DNA from: Dorea sp. 5-2
GTDB lineage: Bacteria; Bacillota; Clostridia; Lachnospirales; Lachnospiraceae
Direction of reading: 5' to 3'
Length of the DNA: 64,000 nt
Assembly: GCF_000403455.2 (NCBI RefSeq)
Contig: NZ_KE159781.1
Location: 267,271 to 331,270, forward strand
Each line of letters starts with the position of its first letter. Position 1 is the stretch's first letter. The notes beneath the pieces are model-generated. The model searched no databases, was not told where the DNA came from, and was given only the letters and a program-made list of their open reading frames with translations. Of this stretch, positions 7,893 to 15,952 are shown piece after piece. The position numbers and the translations under genes are program-made.

Positions 7893-8756
7893 ATGGAGCG
7901 ATTGATCTTGAATAAGCTGCTGGATTGGAAGAATTCACCTTATCGCAAACCGCTGATCTTAAAGGGTGTGCGTCAGGTGGGGAAGACTTGGGTCCTCAAA
8001 GAATTCGGCAGACGTTATTATGAAAATACAGCCTACTTTAACTTTGATGAAAACGAGGAATATAAGCAATTTTTTGAGACTACCAAAGATGTAGATCGCA
8101 TTCTACAGAATCTCATGCTTGCCAGTGGCCAGAAGATTGTGCCAGAAAAGACTCTCATTATCTTTGACGAGGTACAGGACTGCCCCAAGGTTATCAATGC
8201 CATGAAGTATTTCTGTGAGAATGCTTCGCAGTATCACATTGCCTGTGCCGGTTCTTTGCTGGGGATTGCCGTGGCAAAGCCGTCCTCCTTTCCGGTAGGC
8301 AAAGTCAACTTCATGCAGATCGATCCTATGACCTTCATGGAATTTCTGCTCGCCAACGGCGACGAAAATCTGGCAAAGTATCTGGAAAACGTGGATACCA
8401 TTGAGCCGATTCTTGACGCCTTTTTCAATCCGCTCTATGAGAAGTTAAAGATGTACTATGTTACAGGCGGTATGCCGGAACCAGTACTCATGTGGACGGA
8501 AGCACGAGTCCGGGAGTATGAAGATGCTTTGCAGTGGTTGATAGATGCCAGGCTAGTGCATAAAATCTACCGCAGCACTGCTCCCGGCCTGCCGGTAGTT
8601 GCCTATGATGACTTGTCTGCATTTAAGATCTATCTGGCAGATGTGGGGTTACTACGCCGCCTGGCTCAGCTGGCTCCTACGGCATTCGGAGAAGGCGATC
8701 GTTTGTTTACCGAATTCAAAGGTGCATTGACTGAGAATTTTGTGCTACAGATGTAG
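7893..8756 (+). pseudogene. AAA+ ATPase with DUF4143 domain, internally deleted and truncated
   Basis: The N-terminal half is intact: RQVGKTW is the Walker A (residues about 28-36), TLIIFDEVQD is Walker B, followed by ACAGSLLG sensor and FMEFL segments. The family normally has about 400-440 residues. Here the sequence passes directly from PEPVLMW to ARVREYEDALQWLIDA, skipping roughly 70 residues in frame. It then stops just after LTENFVLQM, where the PD-(D/E)XK-like C-terminal domain should begin. The stop lies about 50 bp before a TnpV transposon gene, suggesting truncation by the mobile element. Probably non-functional. Start taken at the second in-frame ATG (7893). Confidence 0.75.
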
Positions 8757-8807
8757 GACGGATTTTGCGGACATTCAAAATAAAAATGAATGTGGAGGTA
8801 ACAGACA

Positions 8808-9182
8808 ATGGCAAAGACGATTTTTGAGGAACTGGGCGGCAAATACGAAAGGCAAGTTGACTATTTAATCCCATGTATAGCTTTACCCGCCGAAGAAGAA
8901 CAGCCGATAGGCACATGGGGACAGCGGCATTTGGATTATTTGAAGCAGCATCGCAAGGTTACATACACCAATCTTCTCACAAGCGGCAGATTTAACGCCT
9001 ACCTTGCCGATATTGATAAGCAGGCGCAGGAACGCTTTGAACGGCTCATAGAGGGCATGAAACAGGCACAGGGCATAACGGAACGCCTAAAGGAAGAAAA
9101 CGCCTTAGAATGGGTACAACACTTAAATAACATAAGTGCGTGTGCGAGGGAGATTGTGAATGAAGAAATTATTTATGTATAG
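8808..9182 (+). CDS. tnpV: TnpV family transposon-encoded protein
   Basis: A 124-residue protein starting MAKTIFEELGGKYERQVDYLIP, typical of the TnpV family carried by mobilisable transposons related to Tn4451/Tn4453. Its role in transposition is not established. GGAGG sits 9 bp upstream. No TnpX-type serine recombinase is in the window, so this is a remnant of an element. It is followed by its own terminator and then by AT-rich cargo-like genes. Confidence 0.85.
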   Translation: MAKTIFEELGGKYERQVDYLIPCIALPAEEEQPIGTWGQRHLDYLKQHRKVTYTNLLTSGRFNAYLADIDKQAQERFERLIEGMKQAQGITERLKEENALEWVQHLNNISACAREIVNEEIIYV

Positions 9183-9188
9183 TTAATC

Positions 9189-9222
9189 AAAAGCGGCGGG
9201 GAGAAATCTTCGCTGCTTTTTA
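9189..9222 (+). terminator. Terminator of tnpV
   Basis: A 10-bp stem AAAAGCGGCG / CGCTGCTTTT (one G-T wobble) followed by T. Confidence 0.75.
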
Positions 9223-9294
9223 GATATGTATGAGGTTAAAATTTTTGGTATAATAGAGAATAATTTTTGCTTTAATAAAAGATAAATTTATGTA

Positions 9295-9325
9295 TTGACT
9301 CTCTCGTAGCGTAACGGTTTAGGAT
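9295..9325 (+). promoter_or_regulatory. MerR-type promoter with 19-bp spacer
   Basis: TTGACT (9295-9300) and TAGGAT (9320-9325) are separated by 19 bp, longer than the optimal 17, which is the hallmark of promoters activated by MerR-family proteins. The spacer carries a partial dyad around CGTAGCGTAACG. The downstream gene is itself a MerR regulator, so autoregulation is likely. Confidence 0.7.
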
Positions 9326-9345
9326 AAGATTGGAAGGAGGAAATA

Positions 9346-10185
9346 ATGAAAACAGTCAAAGACGTGTCAGAGATAAGCGGAGTAAGCATAAGAACATTAA
9401 GATATTATGATGAGATTGGCTTATTAAAGCCAACGGAATTGTCAGATGCGGGCTACCGCTTATACGACAACAAAGCACTAGAAAGGTTACAGGAAATTAT
9501 GTTCTTTAAAGAATTAGAGATACCATTGGAAGACATAAAGAAAATAATGGACAGTCCTAATTACGATAAAGAACAGGCTTTATTAACTCAAAAGAATTTA
9601 TTGGAGCAAAAGCGAAATCGGCTAAATGGGATTATTGAGTTAATATCAGACGTGATGAAAGGAGTTAATACTATGAGTTTTAAGGCATTTAGTAACGAAG
9701 AGATTCAGGAAATTTTAGACCATATGTTGGGATGTATGTCAAAAGAATCACTGAAACAGCAGATACAAAAATATGGAAGTGAGGAAAAATATCGGGAATA
9801 TTTAGCAGCAGGCTTTTCAAATGAACAAGCCATTGCAGATGTTTTTAAATGGTATGGCAGTAAAGAAAAAGCAATGGAAGCTATTATGCAGTCAACTGGT
9901 GATGTTAAGGAATTTAAGCAGGAGCAGGACAAAAATACTGAAATATATAAAAAGTTTATGGCGGCGAAAGAAACTGGTGACGCTAATGTAGAAAAAGAAG
10001 CAGTCGAGCAGCTTGCGGAAAATTATAAGGAGATGTTTAAACTTGACAATGCCAGAAGCATACTTTTGGATTTAGCAAGTGAGTATTTGCAAAAACAGAA
10101 GTTGGCGGAAGCTACGGACAGCCAATTTGGAAACGGTTGTTCTGAATATGTTGCATATGCGATTAAAAAGTATTATGGTGTTTAA
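9346..10185 (+). CDS. MerR-family regulator with TipAS-like ligand domain
   Basis: A 279-residue regulator. Residues 1-70 are the MerR winged helix (VSIRTLRYYDEIGLL), followed by a dimerisation coiled coil to about residue 110. The C-terminal part resembles the TipAS antibiotic-recognition domain, which in TipAL binds thiopeptides covalently. AGGAGG lies 7 bp before the ATG. The promoter has the MerR-type 19-bp spacer and a strong terminator follows, so the gene stands alone with no obvious target beside it. The coding sequence is AT-rich compared with the chromosomal genes, consistent with horizontal transfer alongside tnpV. Confidence 0.88.
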   Translation: MKTVKDVSEISGVSIRTLRYYDEIGLLKPTELSDAGYRLYDNKALERLQEIMFFKELEIPLEDIKKIMDSPNYDKEQALLTQKNLLEQKRNRLNGIIELISDVMKGVNTMSFKAFSNEEIQEILDHMLGCMSKESLKQQIQKYGSEEKYREYLAAGFSNEQAIADVFKWYGSKEKAMEAIMQSTGDVKEFKQEQDKNTEIYKKFMAAKETGDANVEKEAVEQLAENYKEMFKLDNARSILLDLASEYLQKQKLAEATDSQFGNGCSEYVAYAIKKYYGV

Positions 10186-10204
10186 TTTCGTTGTAAACGT
10201 GGAT

Positions 10205-10240
10205 AAATCCCTATGTCAAAAGGATTTGACATAGGGATTT
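10205..10240 (+). terminator. Terminator of the MerR gene
   Basis: A perfect 16-bp stem (AAATCCCTATGTCAAA / TTTGACATAGGGATTT, loop AGGA). Symmetric, so it may act in both directions. Confidence 0.8.
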
Positions 10241-10346
10241 TGGCTAAAGTCAAATTCTTTTGGTAGAAGTTGGGTTTGTTGAATGATAAGATTCTGGTGG
10301 TTCAGGGATACTATTCAATCGACAAACGAAGAAAGGAGGAAGAAAG

Positions 10347-10925
10347 TTGGAAGTTGGCGCACAAATAAAAAAATATCGCAGTAATATGGGGATTTCCCAA
10401 GAAGAACTGGCAGAAAAGGTCTATGTGAGCAGACAAACCGTTTCTAATTGGGAAACGGGGAAAAACTATCCAGATATTCATAGCGTATTACTGCTAAGTT
10501 CTGTATTCAACGTATCTCTTGACCAACTAATTAAAGGAGATGTTGAAATTATGAAAAATGAAATCAAGGAAACAGAAATTAAAAAATTAAATAAAATTGG
10601 CGGTATATATGCTGTGTTTTTGATTCTAACAGTCATTACATTTGTTCCGTTTATAGCGTTCATGGACTGGTATGGGCTGATTCCGTGGAGTGGGGTGTAT
10701 GCTATCGCACTATATTTTGCATTTAAAGCGGATAAAGTCAAGAAAGAAAATCATCTTTCAACCTATAAAGAAATCGTTGCTTTTACGGAAGGAAGGAGAT
10801 TAGATGAGATAGAGGAACAACAGGAAATCGGGAAACGTCCATATCAAACTGTAATGTATATGCTTGGAAGTGCAGCAATAGCTTTTATTGTTGTTTACTT
10901 GATGGCAAAGCTTTTCTCTCTGTGA
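10347..10925 (+). CDS. XRE-family regulator with membrane domain
   Basis: A 192-residue protein starting at a TTG preceded by AAAGGAGG. Residues 1-60 form an XRE helix-turn-helix (ISQEELAEKVYVSRQTVSNWE). After a linker there are three hydrophobic helices (about residues 85-105, 108-125, 165-190). Such membrane-tethered XRE regulators are common in Firmicutes; their signals are generally unknown. AT-rich, within the transferred segment between the MerR gene and the conjugative-element sigma-like gene. Confidence 0.85.
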   Translation: MEVGAQIKKYRSNMGISQEELAEKVYVSRQTVSNWETGKNYPDIHSVLLLSSVFNVSLDQLIKGDVEIMKNEIKETEIKKLNKIGGIYAVFLILTVITFVPFIAFMDWYGLIPWSGVYAIALYFAFKADKVKKENHLSTYKEIVAFTEGRRLDEIEEQQEIGKRPYQTVMYMLGSAAIAFIVVYLMAKLFSL

Positions 10926-11401
10926 GCAACGTAGTTTATTGGTTTTATTTCTTTTGATAAAGGCAAGGTCAATGTCCACCAAATAAAAAAAACAGTGCGA
11001 TGGTGGGCAGTTTCACTATACCTAAAAAAATAAATAGATACCCTTCAGACCTGTTTTTGAAGTTTGGAGGGATTTTTTTATGTCCTTTTTTCGGGCAGTA
11101 ACCTATCTGCTCATGCAACGCAGATTTGACTTATACATAGCATATCGGGGATTGGCAGGAAGCCAGTTAAAAAAATCCCTGCCCTTGCAACGCTACTTCT
11201 CACCATGAAACCAGAAGTAGAATCTCCACTTAACAGAATATGTATTTCCTATAACCGTAGAGGTCACAGAGCCTTTGCGGTTTTTCTTTTGTCGCTTTTT
11301 ATCGGAATGTGCCGCAGGGCTGTATTTGATATTCGTTGCCGCTCTCCGCCTCTCCATCTGGATTTTTACATTTTCAAAAATTCAGATGGGAGGTACTTAC
11401 G
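10926..11401 (+). other. Mobile-element intergenic region with two terminators
   Basis: No convincing protein gene. It contains a short 42-codon ORF at 11080-11208 that I cannot assign. Two intrinsic terminators are visible: 11041-11079 (10-bp stem CCCTTCAGAC / GTTTGGAGGG then seven T) and 11253-11290 (11-bp stem with wobble pairs, AACCGTAGAGG / CCTTTGCGGTT, then T-rich). The organisation, with terminators ahead of a sigma-like gene, is typical of regulatory leader regions in conjugative elements. Confidence 0.5.
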
Positions 11402-11863
11402 GTGAAATATGCACCAAGAAAAGTATATATCAAAGAAAGCGGTAAATATGTGGAACTGTCTTATATAGATTTTTGCCGCCGCAGGCAAGCCGACCAGAGT
11501 TACATGGACAAGCTGTTTATCCCCGTGCAGGGCTGTCTGATGGAAGTCGTTCGGGAACAGTACGCAGATTTCTACAAGGAGAAAGAGCGATGGCGTTATC
11601 TGAAAAAACTGGACACGAACCACAAGCTGCTCTCATTGGATGGATTTACAGACAGTGAGGGGAATGTGCTTGATTTCATTGTTGATGAAGCGGTGGACGT
11701 TGCGGAAACCTTTGTCCATGCGGTGATGGTGGACAGGCTGAAAGCCGCCCTGCCCTTATTGATTATTTTAATGCTTGAGAGCCACGGTTCTAAGGCTTCA
11801 GAGCCATCAATACAAGTCTATTTTAATCTTTCAGAGCCACCACAATATATAGTGTATCTATGA
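11402..11863 (+). pseudogene. Sigma-factor-like conjugative-element gene, interrupted
   Basis: Starts at GTG 11402 with GGGAGG 8 bp upstream. The first 119 codons (KYAPRKVYIKESGKYVELSY, DKLFIPVQGCLMEVVREQYA, ERWRYLKKLDTNHKLLSLDG) resemble short sigma-70-like proteins of Tn916-type elements. At codon 119-120 (KAALPLL) the gene runs into the terminal repeat of a 338-bp insertion, and the remaining 34 residues to 11863 are read-through of that insertion. Past the insertion, 12098-12168 stays open in the continuing frame for 23 codons to a stop. The helix-turn-helix part expected at the C-terminus is not recognisable. Confidence 0.6.
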
Positions 11864-12097
11864 TTAAAGTACACTTATCCTTAACCACTTGATTATTCTA
11901 TCTCAGAATTGTTTTAAACCAGCAAGGGCTGCAACGCAGTGTATTTACCCTTGCTGGTTTAAAACAATTCTGAGACAATGTTATAAGCGGTAAATAATAG
12001 ACGTACTATATCTAGTATATTGTAATGGCTCTCAAGCATTAAATTATAAGTGGCTCCCAAGGATTAAATTGGTGGCTCTCAAGCATTAGAATAATCA
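11760..12097. mobile_element. Non-autonomous IS21-like element (MITE), 338 bp
   Basis: The ends are 26-bp inverted repeats with one mismatch, beginning TGATTATT (11760-11785 and 12072-12097). Each end carries three copies of a 16-bp repeat of the type AATGCTTGAGAGCCAC: left at 11770, 11792 and 11825; right (inverted) at 12072, 12050 and 12025. The outer two copies at both ends are 22 bp apart. TG...CA termini with multiple internal repeats are characteristic of the IS21 family. There is no transposase gene. A clear target duplication was not found (flanks CTTAT and CTGTT). It interrupts the sigma-like gene. Confidence 0.7.
11901..11975. repeat. Perfect 28-bp inverted repeat at the centre of the element
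   Basis: Arms 11901-11928 and 11948-11975 are exact reverse complements (begin TCTCAGAATTGTTTTAAACC), with a 19-nt loop. It lies in the middle of the 338-bp insertion. As RNA it would form a very stable hairpin; it could block transcription or translation through the element. Confidence 0.95.
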
Positions 12098-12164
12098 CTG
12101 TTGAACAAATGGACTATTTGCTGAAGATGATCTGTGTGGCAAGCTTTAACTTACCACACATCAA

Positions 12165-12929
12165 TTAAGCTATTTTTTGGGCAACAATAAGATAGCGATG
12201 AATAGTTCCTTCAATACATCCTTCTGTATCAATCTTTTTTTGCATTTCTAATAGAGGTTCAAAACATTTATCAACCGAAAATTTTGGAAATTCCCATTCA
12301 ATAATATGCGCAAACCACACGAATGCTCCAACATCATAAAACTTAATTGGACGATACGTCTCAGCTTCTTCAATGATCTGAAATCTAGCACTTTCAAATA
12401 CTATTTTCTGTTCTTTTAGATTTAAGTAAGGAAATGGTTTTTCAGTGTTTGGAAGTACCATTTCAACCAAATCTCTATCATTATCTCCGCCAACTTGTTC
12501 TGTGATAAATATCCCGTCTTTTTTCAACAAACGATATATTTCGTTAGCATTAAAATCTCCATGTCTATTTATGATCAAATCAAAACTTTCATCTTGAAAG
12601 GGTATCTTAGTTGGGTCATCACATGCTTTAAAATCAATGCCAAGCGGTAGTAATGTTTGTTTGCACAACTCCACATTCGGTTGATAGCCTTCTGTTGCGG
12701 CTGTTTTATCATACGGATGGTTTAATGATAATAAAAATTCACCTCCACCAGTATCATAATCCAATATAGCCATATCGTTGTTCATGTACTGTTCAATTAT
12801 CTTTTTATAATCCCAAGGTAAATCCATTTCTTCTTCATATCTTCCATGAATATATGAAAAATCCCAGCCATGAATATGCGCCGCCATTTCTTCTGTTTTC
12901 CAAATTTTTCTTAATTCTGTTTTATTCAT
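12165..12929 (-). CDS. Class I SAM-dependent methyltransferase
   Basis: A 254-residue protein. ILDYDTGGGEFLL is motif I (SAM binding), AATEGYQPNVELC follows as motif post-I, and SFDLIINRHGDF is motif IV, in the methyltransferase type 11 order. The substrate is unknown. The coding sequence is AT-rich and lies at the edge of the mobile segment, so transfer is likely. A promoter is visible at 12993-13021. It converges on the interrupted sigma-like gene; its stop overlaps the end of that frame. Confidence 0.85.
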   Translation of the reverse strand: MNKTELRKIWKTEEMAAHIHGWDFSYIHGRYEEEMDLPWDYKKIIEQYMNNDMAILDYDTGGGEFLLSLNHPYDKTAATEGYQPNVELCKQTLLPLGIDFKACDDPTKIPFQDESFDLIINRHGDFNANEIYRLLKKDGIFITEQVGGDNDRDLVEMVLPNTEKPFPYLNLKEQKIVFESARFQIIEEAETYRPIKFYDVGAFVWFAHIIEWEFPKFSVDKCFEPLLEMQKKIDTEGCIEGTIHRYLIVAQKIA

Positions 12930-12992
12930 TTTAACTGCTTCCTTTCACAACGAAACAATCAAACAAGATTGATCTTCCCACTGCCTATGAAA

Positions 12993-13021
12993 AGAATAAC
13001 ATCCTCCCGTTTGATTGGCAA
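12993..13021 (-). promoter_or_regulatory. Promoter of the methyltransferase gene
   Basis: On the minus strand TTGCCA (13021-13016), 17-bp spacer, TATTCT (12998-12993). The rest of 12930-13114 shows no gene. Confidence 0.5.
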
Positions 13022-13114
13022 GCCGTTTTATGACTCAAAGGACCTTCATGTAAAGCAGTGTTTTGATCACAACTGATTTTCCATGGAGGATTTTAGTTAT
13101 GGTTTAGGAATCTA

Positions 13115-13143
13115 TTGACAAGCTTGTCGAAAAGTGTTATAAA
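13115..13143 (+). promoter_or_regulatory. Promoter of the lysine-riboswitch transcript
   Basis: Exact TTGACA (13115-13120), 17-bp spacer, TATAAA (13138-13143), about 20 bp ahead of the riboswitch P1 helix. Confidence 0.85.
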
Positions 13144-13164
13144 TGCACTATGTGAATAAACGGA

Positions 13165-13342
13165 CTTGATAGAGGCGCGGGTTTCATCAGTATGTCGGGA
13201 TGATAGTTTGGGAGACTGTCCCGGTAGAAAGGGGAGACCGCCGAAGGAGTGGAAGGAAGAAGATTTCGGGTATCCCAGACCACACTCCTGGGACGCAGTC
13301 AGAATATGCTGCGGACTGTCACATCAGTGGAGCGCTATCATA
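13165..13342 (+). promoter_or_regulatory. Lysine riboswitch (L box)
   Basis: P1 pairs TGATAG (13167-13172) with CTATCA (13335-13340). Conserved L-box segments are present in order: AGAGGCGC after P1, GGGAGACTGTCCCGGTAGAA, AGGGGAGACCGCCGAAGG, the CCCAG...CTGGG helix, GCAGTCAGAATATGCTGCGG, and GGAGCGC before the closing strand. A terminator follows, so binding of lysine is expected to stop transcription of the transporter gene. Confidence 0.92.
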
Positions 13343-13376
13343 GGTATAAGATACATATGGATACAAGAAAGATATT

Positions 13377-13419
13377 ATGCCATGAAAGCGCCCGGTAAAG
13401 CGTTGTTCATGGCATTTTT
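13377..13419 (+). terminator. Lysine-riboswitch terminator
   Basis: A 10-bp stem ATGCCATGAA / TTCATGGCAT followed by five T, 35 bp after the aptamer and about 155 bp before the gene. Confidence 0.85.
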
Positions 13420-13573
13420 GTGTCTGCCGGGGAAATTCTTGAGACTTCTGTGCCGGACATGAAGATGCACCAAAATATGAGGGATGTGTTTCAGGGGATT
13501 TTTGAATGTGGGGATATACCAAAATGCATGAAGAGTTTTTGGGAACACATAAGAAAGAGAGGGAATCTTTATA

Positions 13574-15187
13574 ATGAGAGGAAAGAAAAGAGTATTCTTA
13601 AGTACATTTGTGCTTCTATGCATTCTTGCCTGCAGTACCATGACTGTATTTGCGTCAGAGGAAGCAGCAGAGTATGTACCGGATATGTACGCCACATTCT
13701 GGTCACTGATACCTCCGATCGTGGCGATCGCGCTTGCATTGATCACGAAGGAAGTGTACAGTTCACTGTTTGTCGGAATTCTGATAGGAGGGCTCTTCTA
13801 TTCAGGATTCGCATTTGAAACTACGGTCACACATGTATTCCAGGACGGTATCGTAGGCGTGCTGTCAGATAGCTACAATGTCGGTATCCTGGTATTCCTG
13901 GTGGTTCTTGGAATCATGGTCTGCCTGATGAACAAGGCAGGTGGTTCCGCGGCGTTCGGACGTTGGGCGAGCGAACATATCACAAGCCGTGCAGGAGCGC
14001 AGCTTGCGACCATCCTTCTGGGTGTGCTGATCTTTATTGATGATTATTTTAACTGTCTGACGGTAGGAAGCGTGATGCGTCCGGTGACGGATAAGCACAA
14101 TATTTCCCGTGCGAAGCTGTCATATCTGATCGACGCTACGGCGGCGCCGGTATGTATTATCGCGCCGATCTCTTCCTGGGCGGCTGCGGTTACCGGGTTT
14201 GTAGAGGGAGAGGATGGATTTTCTATTTTTATCCGTGCGATTCCTTATAATTATTATGCGATACTGACGATCGTCATGATGATCATTATCGTGATCCTGA
14301 AGATTGATTACGGTCCGATGAAGCTGCATGAGAAGAATGCGTTAGACGGCGATCTCTATACGACTCCCGACAGGCCGTATGCCAATGCGGAAGAGGCTGT
14401 TGACGAGAGCAAGGGTACGGTCGTGGATCTGGTATTCCCGATCGTGGTGCTGATCATCTGCTGTGTGATCGGCATGATCTATACAGGCGGATTCTTTGGA
14501 GGAGCAAGCTTTGTAGAAGCATTTTCCAACAGTGACGCGTCTGTGGGGCTGATGCTTGGAAGCTTCTTTGCATTGGTGGTTACGATCGCATTTTACGCGG
14601 TAAGGAAAGTTCTTAAGTTCAGTGAATCTATGGCATGTGTGCCGGACGGCTTCAAGGCGATGGTGCCGGCGATCCTGATCCTGACATTTGCATGGACCCT
14701 GAAAGCAATGACAGATAGTCTTGGTGCGGCAGAATATGTGGCAGGAGTGATGGATTCGGCTGCAGGAGGGCTTGTGAACCTGTTGCCGGCGATCATTTTC
14801 CTGGTAGGCTGCTTCCTTGCATTTGCAACGGGAACATCCTGGGGAACTTTTGGAATCCTGATTCCGATTGTAGTAGCCGTATTTGCCGGAACGAATGAGA
14901 CGATGATGATCATGTCCATCTCTGCGTGTATGGCAGGGGCGGTTTGCGGCGACCACTGTTCACCGATCTCCGATACCACGATCATGGCGTCGGCAGGAGC
15001 GCAGAGCAACCACGTGAACCATGTGACGACACAGCTGCCATATGCGATCACGGTTGCGGCAGTGTCATTCGTTACTTATCTGATCGCCGGATTTGTGAAA
15101 AATGCATTTATCTGTCTTCCGATCGGAATCGTGCTGATGGCAGGTACGCTGATCGTGATCCGGAAGATGACGGCAGAGAAGCAGTAG
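13574..15187 (+). CDS. NhaC-family transporter, predicted lysine transporter
   Basis: A 537-residue membrane protein. A cleavable-looking N-terminal signal (to about residue 28, VFASEE) is followed by about eleven helices. The segments IDDYFNCLTVGSVMRPVTD, ATAAPVCIIAPISSWAA, FATGTSWGTFGI and GDHCSPISDTTI are the conserved core of the Na+/H+ antiporter NhaC superfamily. Family members under lysine riboswitches were predicted to be lysine transporters (LysW-type). Here the lysine riboswitch directly precedes the gene, so lysine uptake repressed by lysine is the best inference; ion exchange is possible. Monocistronic, ended by a long terminator hairpin. Confidence 0.87.
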   Translation: MRGKKRVFLSTFVLLCILACSTMTVFASEEAAEYVPDMYATFWSLIPPIVAIALALITKEVYSSLFVGILIGGLFYSGFAFETTVTHVFQDGIVGVLSDSYNVGILVFLVVLGIMVCLMNKAGGSAAFGRWASEHITSRAGAQLATILLGVLIFIDDYFNCLTVGSVMRPVTDKHNISRAKLSYLIDATAAPVCIIAPISSWAAAVTGFVEGEDGFSIFIRAIPYNYYAILTIVMMIIIVILKIDYGPMKLHEKNALDGDLYTTPDRPYANAEEAVDESKGTVVDLVFPIVVLIICCVIGMIYTGGFFGGASFVEAFSNSDASVGLMLGSFFALVVTIAFYAVRKVLKFSESMACVPDGFKAMVPAILILTFAWTLKAMTDSLGAAEYVAGVMDSAAGGLVNLLPAIIFLVGCFLAFATGTSWGTFGILIPIVVAVFAGTNETMMIMSISACMAGAVCGDHCSPISDTTIMASAGAQSNHVNHVTTQLPYAITVAAVSFVTYLIAGFVKNAFICLPIGIVLMAGTLIVIRKMTAEKQ

Positions 15188-15222
15188 TTTATATACAAAT
15201 GTGTAAATAAAATAAGAAAATA

Positions 15223-15302
15223 AAATCCCCATATCAGTATACATGATCGGACGAAGTCCGCCCGCAGGGCATGATATACAGAACTGATATGGGGATTTTT
15301 TT
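15223..15302 (+). terminator. Long terminator hairpin after the NhaC gene
   Basis: The outer stem pairs AAATCCCCATATCAGT (15223-15239 area) with ACTGATATGGGGATTT, followed by T. About 42 nt inside the loop carry a further small stem (GGACgaaGTCC). Confidence 0.8.
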
Positions 15303-15391
15303 ATAAATTTTTTGAGGAAAATCGCAGGGTTCTTCATCTAATAGGTGTAAAAAGAAAAAGAGAGGTCCGGAACTCTCGGAAAGGACACGCA

Positions 15392-15952
15392 ATGGATATG
15401 TTGGTTCGACGTGCAAGAAAGCGTGATAAAGAAGCTTTCAGTCAATTAATAAAACTGCATACGCCCAGTATGTATAAGGTGGCGAAGGCAATCCTGAAGA
15501 ATGATGAAGATGTGGCGGATGCAGTTCAGGAAACTGCGCTGACATGTTGGGAGAAACTTGATACGTTGAAGAAAGACAGATATTTTAAGACATGGATGAT
15601 ACGGATACTGATCAACCACTGCAATCAGATCTACAGGCAGAGAAGCCGTATGATCTCAGAAGTATTGCTGCCGGAAGAAGGAGCGGCGGAAGAGAATTAT
15701 GCTGCGGTTGAGTGGCGGGAATTTCTCATGTGTCTGGATGAAAAGTATCGTGTTGTTACGATCCTCTATTACGTGGAAGGATTTAAGATCCGGGAGATCG
15801 CCGAGATCCTGCAGATAAATGCAAAAACCGTAAGCGGACGCCTGGCAACGGCAAGAGACCGGATGGAGAAGCAGTATACACGAGGAGATGCTTCGGCAGT
15901 CATCTATCAATTAAGTGAAAAGAATCTGAGAAGGAAGGGGATGTTATTGTGA
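15392..15952 (+). CDS. RNA polymerase sigma-70 family (ECF-type) sigma factor
   Basis: A 186-residue sigma factor. Region 2 spans residues 1-75 (HTPSMYKVAKAILKNDEDVADAVQET), and region 4 spans about 110-165 with the helix-turn-helix EIAEILQINAKTVSGRLATA. AAAGGA precedes the ATG. The stop overlaps the GTG start of the DUF4179 gene by 4 bp, the usual arrangement for an ECF sigma factor with its membrane-bound regulator in Lachnospiraceae. The signal is unknown. Confidence 0.92.
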   Translation: MDMLVRRARKRDKEAFSQLIKLHTPSMYKVAKAILKNDEDVADAVQETALTCWEKLDTLKKDRYFKTWMIRILINHCNQIYRQRSRMISEVLLPEEGAAEENYAAVEWREFLMCLDEKYRVVTILYYVEGFKIREIAEILQINAKTVSGRLATARDRMEKQYTRGDASAVIYQLSEKNLRRKGMLL

